A stretch of 59,831 nt of DNA from Halodurantibacterium flavum. GTDB lineage: Bacteria > Pseudomonadota > Alphaproteobacteria > Rhodobacterales > Rhodobacteraceae. The translations under genes and the position numbers were made by a program. The notes under the pieces are model-generated. The model searched no databases. It had not been told where the DNA came from and saw only the letters and a list, made by a program, of their open reading frames with translations. Below are positions 1-5,683 of this stretch, in pieces. How positions within the stretch are numbered: the first letter of the stretch is position 1; each line of letters begins with the position of its first letter. The DNA is taken from NCBI RefSeq assembly GCF_042681825.1, contig NZ_JBHUGH010000004.1:1-59831 (forward strand). The letters run 5' to 3'.

Positions 1-233
1 ACCATGATCCGGGCGAAGACCCCGTTGTCACTCCAGCGCTTCCAACGGTTGTAGAGGGTCTTGGCGGGCCCGTATTCCTTCGGCGCATCACACCACCGCA
101 ACCCATTGCGGTTGATGAAGATTATGCTGCTGAGAACGCGGCGATCATCGACGCGGGGCTTGCCATGACTCTTGGGAAAGAACGGCTTCAGGCGTTCCAT
201 CTGGGCATCGCTCAGCCAGTAAAGATTGCTCAT
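1..233 (-). CDS. IS5-family transposase, N-terminal fragment
   Basis: Starts at the ATG at 231-233 and encodes MSNLYWLSDAQMERLKPFFP..., the N-terminal domain typical of IS5-family (IS427 group, DUF4096-type) transposases. It continues through a GIIFINRNGLRWCDAP segment to the window edge without a stop. Only 77 codons are present, so the DDE catalytic domain is not visible. A Shine-Dalgarno-like AAGGAGA lies upstream. The same 77 codons occur at the right edge of the window. Confidence 0.85.
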   Translation of the reverse strand, partial: MSNLYWLSDAQMERLKPFFPKSHGKPRVDDRRVLSSIIFINRNGLRWCDAPKEYGPAKTLYNRWKRWSDNGVFARIM

Positions 234-295
234 CGATCAGGTCTCCTTGCGGAGCCTGAATCATGCCAAACGCCTGAAATCAATGGGTCTGGAGC
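1..295 (-). mobile_element. IS5-family insertion sequence, partial copy (left edge)
   Basis: This is the terminal part of an IS element whose transposase reads leftwards out of the window. The first 296 bases are the reverse complement of the last 296, with a single difference seen (base 254 versus 59578). The inner end reads ...GGTCTGGAGC followed by CTAG at 296-299. The right copy has the mirror arrangement, which fits an IS5/IS427-group element using a CTAG-type target. The rest of the element is cut off by the window edge. Confidence 0.85.
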
Positions 296-662
296 CTAGA
301 AGATAGCGATTAACAGAACCGGGGGAAGTCTCGTGATGTGCGCAGGGCCGTGCTCGTTCGGGCAGGGGCAATTCCCATGCTGTTCACGAGTCCGATGGTG
401 CCAAACCCGAAATCCGACCAGAAACGATCCAGCTCACAAGTCGCGACGACTTCGCCAGGTCGGCCCGGAACCGACGTGCGCCGGTCAGGTTCCCACCATC
501 TTGCGTCAGGCTGCGCAAATGGGACCCGCAATGGGTTTGGCGGTTTGTGCGCAGGTCACCGCGCGACGGCGAAAGGGAGAGGGCGGCCGGGATGGGCGGT
601 CCGGGTGAGGCAGAGTGTGCCGCGCGCCCGGGCGTCCCACACCGGCGCTCAGGAGAATCTCC
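296..662. other. Non-coding or decayed stretch between IS and first ICE gene
   Basis: No convincing gene is seen. Open frames here overlap each other and resemble nothing recognised. The 3' part (about 560-662) is purine-rich and leads into the AGGAGA ribosome-binding site of the DUF1281 gene, so it probably holds that gene's leader. The 5' part may be ICE DNA truncated by the IS insertion. Confidence 0.4.
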
Positions 663-1433
663 ATGCCCAACCATGTTACCAACCGGGTCACCGTCACTGG
701 CCCATCGCCCGCGATTGCTGCCTTCCGGCGGGCGTTCTTCGTCGAGACCGTCGAGACCGACAAGGACGGCGGCGAAGATCGCGTCGCCGATTTCGACTTC
801 ACCCGCGTCATTCCCCGGCCGAAAGTCCTGGAAGAGACCAAAAGCAGCAGTGCCGTCATCACGGGACTGATCGTTCTGGGCCGACCTGAAATCCTGAAGG
901 ATGGCTTCGGAGGCGGCTCGCTGGAGCAGGAAGTGGCGCGCTACCTTGCCTGTCCCTGGGTGCAGGAGGCGGGTGTCACGGATTCCGAGGGCCTGAAATC
1001 CCTCCTCACCGAACGCGATCCATCCTGCGTCGCAAAGGCCGAGGTCGCGATCCGCGCATATGAGGAATGCGGCCATGCCTCCTGGTATTCCTGGGCGCTC
1101 TGCAACTGGGGGACCAAATGGAACTCATACTCCCTCGACTTCATCGAGGAAGGCGCCGAGGTGTTCGATTTCCGGTTCGACACCGCCTGGTCGCCGCCGG
1201 AGCCGGTCTTCGCGGCTCTTGCCGAACGCCCGGAATGCGCAGATCTGGAGATTGAGATCCGCAGGTTCGATGAAGGCTGGAACTTCGCCTACCGGGCGCG
1301 CATTGCCGATGGCTGTTTCTCCTCGGAAGATGTCGAGCCGACCCCGGAGATCTACGAGGAGGTTTATGGTGAAACCTGTCTCGATGTGGCCGATGAGGAC
1401 GCGGACGATACGACCGGGCCAGCCATGATCTGA
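663..1433 (+). CDS. DUF1281 (Api92/YubB-like, ferredoxin-like fold) protein
   Basis: The product (256 aa) begins MPNHVTNRVTVTGP, the hallmark N-terminus of the DUF1281/Api92-like family found on plasmids and ICEs, and carries the family motif NWGTKWNSYS near residue 153. The family has a predicted ferredoxin-like fold and no settled function. The start at 663 is chosen because AGGAGA lies at 650-655 and homologues begin MPNH; a longer in-frame start at 615 would add residues unrelated to the family. It heads a run of small same-strand ICE genes. The C-terminus is strongly acidic. Confidence 0.8.
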   Translation: MPNHVTNRVTVTGPSPAIAAFRRAFFVETVETDKDGGEDRVADFDFTRVIPRPKVLEETKSSSAVITGLIVLGRPEILKDGFGGGSLEQEVARYLACPWVQEAGVTDSEGLKSLLTERDPSCVAKAEVAIRAYEECGHASWYSWALCNWGTKWNSYSLDFIEEGAEVFDFRFDTAWSPPEPVFAALAERPECADLEIEIRRFDEGWNFAYRARIADGCFSSEDVEPTPEIYEEVYGETCLDVADEDADDTTGPAMI

Positions 1434-1494
1434 GGCCTGGTGATCCGCGCCGCGAGAGCGAGAGGGGGGTGGGGAGGGGCGAACCGGGAGGGCC

Positions 1495-1526
1495 GAGAGA
1501 GAGCGCCGCCCGGTTCGTCCCTTTCC
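1495..1526 (+). promoter_or_regulatory. Repeated purine-rich leader motif, copy 1
   Basis: A 32-base segment beginning GAGAGAGAGCGCCGC and ending CCTTTCC lies 20 nt upstream of the ATG at 1546. It recurs at 5631-5662 with two differences, 22 nt upstream of the strawberry-notch start. In both places it is preceded by a GGGAGGGGC-like purine stretch. The matched position relative to two start codons suggests a shared 5'-leader or translational control element; its function is unknown. Confidence 0.5.
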
Positions 1527-1545
1527 TCTCTCTGGAGACATCCCC

Positions 1546-2037
1546 ATGACCACGAACGATCCGAATGCCGGTGCGTCCGTCGCGCCGGTCAGCTTCGACT
1601 TCGCCGATTACCTGGCGCGACAGGCCGAGCATGAGCGCCGCGAAGCCGAGCTCCTCCCGGTCAACAAGGCGGCTCTGTTCGGCGCTCTTGCCGCAGCAGG
1701 CATCACATCAGTGGTCGTCACCTTCGATGGTTCGGGGGATTCCGGCCAGATCGAGGACATCACAGCCCAGCGTGGGGAAGAACTGGCCGACCTGCCGCCG
1801 GGCGTAATCACCATCGCCTCGGCGGCGTGGGGCGATCCCGGCATTGCCGCCAACACGATGTCGGTCGAACAGGCCATTGAGCAACTGGCCTATGACCTGC
1901 TGTCGATGAAGCATGGCGGCTGGGAGAACAACGACGGCGCCTATGGCGAATTCACCTTCGACGTGGCGACCCGCGTGATCACGCTCGAACACAACGAGCG
2001 CTACACGACCACCGAATTCTACAGCCACGAATTCTGA
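1546..2037 (+). CDS. DUF6878 family protein
   Basis: Product of 163 aa with an internal FGALAAAGITSVVVTFDGSGDSGQ segment (residues about 45-68) and a C-terminal LEHNERYTTTEFYSHEF, both features I associate with the DUF6878 family common in alphaproteobacterial ICEs. The function is unknown. The start has CTCTGGAGA 8-10 nt upstream and follows the repeated leader at 1495-1526. The next gene begins 11 nt after the stop with an AAGGAGGAGAG site, so they are probably co-transcribed. No signal peptide or membrane segment is visible. Confidence 0.7.
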   Translation: MTTNDPNAGASVAPVSFDFADYLARQAEHERREAELLPVNKAALFGALAAAGITSVVVTFDGSGDSGQIEDITAQRGEELADLPPGVITIASAAWGDPGIAANTMSVEQAIEQLAYDLLSMKHGGWENNDGAYGEFTFDVATRVITLEHNERYTTTEFYSHEF

Positions 2038-2048
2038 AGGAGGAGAGA

Positions 2049-2450
2049 ATGGCACATCCTTACCACCACGCCCTGTCCTCGGTGAAGAAATGGGGCGGCA
2101 CGGTCGACGATTTCATCAAGGTTCATGAATTCTTCGACGCCTCGAAACTCATTCTGGCGGACTTCCGGCACCGCGCGCTCAGGCACCATGCTGAAGGAAT
2201 ATTTGCGGCGGAGACAGTTTTCGGTCCGACGCTGACCCTTTCGTCGGGCCGGGTGATCCCGACCCGATGGGTCGGCGAACAGCATGTCCGAGAAGATCTG
2301 GGCATGATCCCTTCCTTCGCCGACTGGGCGCGGGCCATCCGGCCGGAGCCGTGGATGGGCCGCACCCAGCGCATCGAGCGCGATGTCGATCCGGCGCTGA
2401 TCAACGCCGTCTCCCAAAGCGCATTGCCGCAGGGGGAGGATCGGACATGA
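2049..2450 (+). CDS. DUF6915 family protein
   Basis: Product of 133 aa beginning MAHPYHHALSSVKKWGG, with WVGEQHVREDLGMIPSFADW in the middle; this is the pattern of the DUF6915 family of ICE/plasmid-borne proteins of unknown function. It is preceded by the strong ribosome-binding site AAGGAGGAGAG. Its TGA overlaps the ATG of the next gene (ATGA at 2447-2450), indicating translational coupling. The His-rich N-terminus could bind metal, but that is only a guess from composition. Confidence 0.7.
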   Translation: MAHPYHHALSSVKKWGGTVDDFIKVHEFFDASKLILADFRHRALRHHAEGIFAAETVFGPTLTLSSGRVIPTRWVGEQHVREDLGMIPSFADWARAIRPEPWMGRTQRIERDVDPALINAVSQSALPQGEDRT

Positions 2451-2830
2451 TGCTCTCGTTCATTTGCTGCTGCGGCCAGATCACGCATTCCGTGACGCGG
2501 CCCTCGACCTGCCCGGCCTGCGGCGATCTTCGCCCTGAACTCCTGCGGTCGCCTGAGGCCACCGCGACCTTTATCAGCGATCCGGGCCATGGCTGGCTGA
2601 TCGTCTCGCGCGAGAGGTTCGCGGCCTACGGCCTGAAACCGGCGCAGATCACGCCCTATTCCTACCGCTCCCCCGACGCTTCCGAGGTGGCGCTGGAAGA
2701 GGACTGCGACGCCGAGGTGTTCCTCAAGGCTTTCGAGGCCCGGCATGGCATCGCGCCCTATATCGCCGAGCGTTTTGAGGATCCGTGCCCGATCCGCAAC
2801 TGGCCGCAGTTCGGATCGCGGCGGCGCTGA
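2447..2830 (+). CDS. Small zinc-ribbon-like hypothetical protein
   Basis: Product of 127 aa. The N-terminus CCCGQITHSVTRPSTCPACG carries Cys pairs spaced like a zinc ribbon, followed by a mixed alpha/beta body of unknown type. The start at 2447 is chosen because it makes the usual 4-nt overlap with the preceding gene; an extension to 2267 would lie entirely over that gene. A metal-binding role is inferred from the cysteines alone. It ends 111 nt before the next ATG, with a hairpin in the gap. Confidence 0.6.
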   Translation: MMLSFICCCGQITHSVTRPSTCPACGDLRPELLRSPEATATFISDPGHGWLIVSRERFAAYGLKPAQITPYSYRSPDASEVALEEDCDAEVFLKAFEARHGIAPYIAERFEDPCPIRNWPQFGSRRR

Positions 2831-2892
2831 ACCAGCCGCCTGCGCGCCGGTTCGCGGCCCCGATGCCGTGACCTGCATTTCTTTCCCCCAGC

Positions 2893-2919
2893 AAAGGCCC
2901 GGTCTCGCACCGGGCCTTT
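2893..2919 (+). promoter_or_regulatory. Leader or terminator hairpin abutting the start of the 2942 gene (copy A)
   Basis: A perfect 11-bp stem (AAAGGCCCGGT, 2893-2903, with 2909-2919) closes a CTCGC loop and is followed by TTTCTC. It has the form of an intrinsic terminator, yet the next start codon is only 23 nt downstream with an AGGAG between. No promoter can fit after it, so it must lie inside the transcript. A near copy with the same CTCGC loop sits in the same position at 3793-3817. Confidence 0.65.
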
Positions 2920-2941
2920 CTCATTCCGACAGGAGCCACAG

Positions 2942-3502
2942 ATGGCCGATTACTATGAACAGACCGTCGTCCAGCAGACCATCCCCGACGAGGACATGAC
3001 GCCCCTCGAACGCTTGCTGCTTTCGCACATCTTCTCCTGCGAGCCGGATGGCGACGGCTGGTATTTCTACGCGGAGGAAAGCCCGTCGACGACGATCTTC
3101 CTGACGCGCAAGGAATTGGAAGATGCGCTCGCCACCTCCGCCGATCCCGAAAGCGCCGCACACGGCTGGGCGACCGAACAACTGGCCGACCTCGACGCAA
3201 ACGACTGCGATGCGGAAATCGACTTCGATCTGAGCGACATATCCTGGGAGTTCTTCCTGCAGGATATCGTCAAACGCTCGAAGTCGTTGCGCTACATCAG
3301 CGTCGTCGCGGCCTTCACTTGCAGCCGGATGCGCACTGACGGCTTCGGTGGCGCAGCGACGCTCATCACCCGCGATGCGATCCTCGGCAAATCGAACAGC
3401 ACCCTGATCGACGACTTCCTCGCGGAAGCCGGCCTCGACCGGCCCGACATGCCCGGCGCTGACGCAGCTCTCACCCCTTCGGACGGCGGAGCAGCTCCAT
3501 GA
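2942..3502 (+). CDS. Conserved ICE hypothetical protein (MADYY...)
   Basis: Product of 186 aa starting MADYYEQTVVQQ. It is acidic, with a central DANDCDAEIDFDLSDISWEFFLQDI segment and no recognised domain. AGGAGCC lies 6-10 nt upstream of the ATG, and the hairpin at 2893-2919 precedes it. Its stop overlaps the next ATG by 4 nt (3499-3502). It shares its first residues and leader architecture with the gene at 3841, which suggests related regulation. No function can be assigned. Confidence 0.65.
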   Translation: MADYYEQTVVQQTIPDEDMTPLERLLLSHIFSCEPDGDGWYFYAEESPSTTIFLTRKELEDALATSADPESAAHGWATEQLADLDANDCDAEIDFDLSDISWEFFLQDIVKRSKSLRYISVVAAFTCSRMRTDGFGGAATLITRDAILGKSNSTLIDDFLAEAGLDRPDMPGADAALTPSDGGAAP

Positions 3503-3771
3503 GCTGGTACACCGTCAAGATCGGCTTCTGGCTGCGCGCCTATGAAACCCTGACCGTCGAAGCTGAGACCGATGCCCAGGCCATCATGGAGGCGAAGGTC
3601 GCGGCCCTGATTGCCATGCAATCGACGGCCCACCCCGAGCATATCGACCTGGACGAGAGGCGCGAGGGCATCGTCGCCTGGATCGACCGCATTACACCGG
3701 ACGGCCGCGAAGCGGTCGCGGACGATGTCGCATTCGACGACGACCGTATTCATCCGCCGCCCTCCGCCTGA
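3499..3771 (+). CDS. Small hypothetical protein
   Basis: Product of 90 aa, MSWYTVKIGFWLRAYETLTVEAETDAQAIMEAK... The opening beta-strand/helix pattern (YTVKIGF...TVEAETDAQAI) resembles small alpha/beta proteins that carry the same 'VEAESDAEAI' signature elsewhere in plasmid DNA, but no function follows. It overlaps the preceding gene by 4 nt, so it is translationally coupled. The downstream gap holds the second leader hairpin. Confidence 0.6.
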   Translation: MSWYTVKIGFWLRAYETLTVEAETDAQAIMEAKVAALIAMQSTAHPEHIDLDERREGIVAWIDRITPDGREAVADDVAFDDDRIHPPPSA

Positions 3772-3792
3772 TCGCGATGCATCTTCTTCCCC

Positions 3793-3817
3793 AAAGCCCG
3801 GCCTCGCGCCGGGCTTT
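3793..3817 (+). promoter_or_regulatory. Leader or terminator hairpin abutting the start of the 3841 gene (copy B)
   Basis: A perfect 10-bp stem (AAAGCCCGGC, 3793-3802, with 3808-3817) closes a CTCGC loop and is followed by a T. It ends 24 nt before the ATG at 3841. It matches the hairpin at 2893-2919 in loop sequence, stem and distance to the start codon. Both precede genes beginning MADY, so this is a recurrent leader structure rather than a chance terminator. Confidence 0.65.
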
Positions 3818-3840
3818 TCCGTTTCCGAAAGGAGCCTGAC

Positions 3841-4258
3841 ATGGCCGATTACTTCACCCATTTCTCCTGCCTGCTCGATGTAGGCACCCCGGAAAACGCC
3901 GCCCGCGCGCTTGACCTCTACAATACCCTCTCCGAGGAAAACGCTGCCGAAGATCCCCCTTCGGAAGGGTTTCTTCTTTCGATCCAGCCCGAGCATGGCG
4001 GCACCCAGCTCTGGATCCGCGATGACGCCACCGGTGACCCCGAGCTTGTCATCCAGTTCGTCAAACGCTGCGCCGCCGCGTTCGGCCTGACCGGGCTATG
4101 GGGGGTTACAGTATGCCACGACCTGTTCACAAGCGGGGGTCAACGCCTTCGGCGGCGGCGCGCACGCCCTCGATCTCGCCACCGGCGAGACCGTGGACTG
4201 GCTCTACAGCGGCAGTTGGCTGGAGGTCGTTCTGGGCGGAGGCGACCCCTATGCCTGA
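3841..4258 (+). pseudogene. Conserved ICE hypothetical gene with a 1-nt frameshift in a G run
   Basis: The frame starting MADYFTHFSCLLDVGTPENA runs well to ...FGLTGLWG and then meets a run of six G (4100-4105). In the original frame the sequence turns into an Arg-rich, non-protein-like translation. Removing one G continues with LQYATTCSQAGVNAFGGGAH, a sensible protein that ends at TGA 4256-4258. That stop overlaps the next start (4251) in the normal operon manner. The result would be a protein of about 138 aa. The extra base is either a sequencing error or a true inactivating or phase-variable change. Confidence 0.65.
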
Positions 4259-4895
4259 CGTCATCGAAACCACGATCTATCGGTTCGACGAACTCGCTGA
4301 CGCGGCGAAGGGCTTCGCCCGCGACTGGTATCGCGGGCTGGGCCTTCACTACGATTGGTGGGATTCCGTCTATGAGGATTTCGGGTGCATCTGCGAGATC
4401 CTCGGTCTGCAACTCAAAGCCCAGCCGGTCCGCCTCATGGGCGGAGGCATCCGCCATGACCCCTGCATCTGGTTCTCAGGTTTCTGGAGCCAGGGCGATG
4501 GCGCGATGTTCGAGGCCTACCTCTCCTATCGCAGGCAGGCCCCGCGCAGGATCCGGGACTATGCGCCGATGGACGCCGAGCTTCACGGGATCGCCGATGC
4601 CCTGCAGGCGGTGCAGCGGCGGAACTTCTTCCAGCTTCGCGCCGAGACGACCCACCGCGACCGCTACTATCACGAACACTGCATGGAAATCCGCGTCACG
4701 CGGGACAGCCCGGTCTGGCAGGACATGACCTCGGATGCCGAGGACATCGTGATCGAAGCGCTGCGCGATCTCGCCCGCTGGCTCTATCGACAGCTTGAAC
4801 GCGAGCATGAGTATCTGACCTCGAATGAGGCCGTGGACGAAGCGATCACCGCCAACGACTACACTTTCACCGAAACCGGCCGTCGCTTCGGCTAG
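4251..4895 (+). CDS. Conserved ICE hypothetical protein (antitoxin-of-TA-system-like)
   Basis: Product of 214 aa, MPDVIETTIYRFDELADAAKGFARDWYR..., rich in Trp, Tyr and His. It contains the family-like motif YDWWDSVYEDF and a GGGIRHDPCIWFSGFWSQGDG stretch (about residues 63-84). Relatives are sometimes labelled as antitoxins of toxin-antitoxin stability systems, but no toxin partner is seen here. The start at 4251 is chosen for homology and for its 8-nt overlap with the end of the upstream frame. It is the last gene of this small-gene cluster. Confidence 0.65.
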   Translation: MPDVIETTIYRFDELADAAKGFARDWYRGLGLHYDWWDSVYEDFGCICEILGLQLKAQPVRLMGGGIRHDPCIWFSGFWSQGDGAMFEAYLSYRRQAPRRIRDYAPMDAELHGIADALQAVQRRNFFQLRAETTHRDRYYHEHCMEIRVTRDSPVWQDMTSDAEDIVIEALRDLARWLYRQLEREHEYLTSNEAVDEAITANDYTFTETGRRFG

Positions 4896-5273
4896 ATCCT
4901 GTCTGCGCGGCGGTTCGCCGGGGATCCTGCGCCGGCCCGTGACCGCGGCACCTTCAGTCGTCCGATCGCCGACGATGGTCGTCCTGGCGATCGCCACAGC
5001 CCGGGACCAGCCCAAACCTCCGAACCATCGCGGTGCGCCACGGCGAGCACGATTCCATCCTATCGCGAACAGGGCCGCCTCATGCGTTGCCAGTCTCTGC
5101 CGCCATCGCTGCGCGAAACACATCTCCTTTCGGCCGCCCAGCTAAGGGACTCGTTAGCCTTGGCCGTCAACCCACAAGGGGTTCCCCTCGATTCCTCGGT
5201 GACGGCGGCCGTCGGTCCCTTGTGCCTGGCGTTGCAGGAGATGGTTCCCGCGCAGGAGTTGGAGGATCGAACA
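4896..5273. other. 378-bp gap without a convincing gene
   Basis: The stretch is GC-rich and open in several frames, none with family-like features. A plus-strand frame from 5082 would extend the small protein at 5274 upstream. However, the good ribosome-binding site (TTGGAGG at 5260-5266) favours the start at 5274. A promoter for that gene probably lies here, but I could not pick one out. Confidence 0.35.
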
Positions 5274-5462
5274 ATGACCAACGCAAGGCAGCCCTATCAC
5301 CCGGATGATATTGTCGTCTGGCCGGACGGCGGATGGGCGACGCTGGGGGAGGTTCAGGCCGGCGAATACGGTTGGCGATCGGACGACTACGAGGTCGTTC
5401 GGCTGGAGGACATCGAACGGCTGAAGGTGCTGGGCCTCGCGGAAGACCTCGACCTTCCTTGA
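5274..5462 (+). CDS. Small acidic hypothetical protein
   Basis: Product of 62 aa, MTNARQPYHPDDIVVWPDGGWATLGEVQAG..., with GGAGG 8 nt before the ATG. It is acidic and compact with no recognised domain. It lies alone between the small-gene cluster and the leader of the strawberry-notch gene. The codon use and clean ribosome-binding site support it as real. Confidence 0.55.
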   Translation: MTNARQPYHPDDIVVWPDGGWATLGEVQAGEYGWRSDDYEVVRLEDIERLKVLGLAEDLDLP

Positions 5463-5630
5463 CCGATCCGCGCGGCCGGCCGGACCCCCTCCCAGGCTTC
5501 GCGGGTGCGATCTGGCCGTTTCCCGCGCCGCCGCCCCGCAGAGCTAGAATGACAAGGCCACGATGATTGCGGCGGCGGAGCCCATAAGAGGCAGAGGCGG
5601 GCCGGGAGGGGCTTGAGCCGGAGCGGTCGA

Positions 5631-5662
5631 GAGAGAGAGCGCCGCGCGGTTCGTGCCTTTCC
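5631..5662 (+). promoter_or_regulatory. Repeated purine-rich leader motif, copy 2
   Basis: This matches 30 of 32 bases with 1495-1526 and ends 22 nt before the ATG at 5684. Its GAGAGAGCG part can pair with the following CGCTCTCCC, so it may fold over the ribosome-binding region. Copies ahead of two separately placed ICE genes suggest a common control element. Confidence 0.5.
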
Positions 5663-5683
5663 CGCTCTCCCGAGGGTTTTCCC

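Noticed and set aside
5082..5273. N-terminal extension of the 5274 protein from an upstream ATG
   Set aside because: The extension has no conserved features, and TTGGAGG sits at the right distance for ATG 5274.
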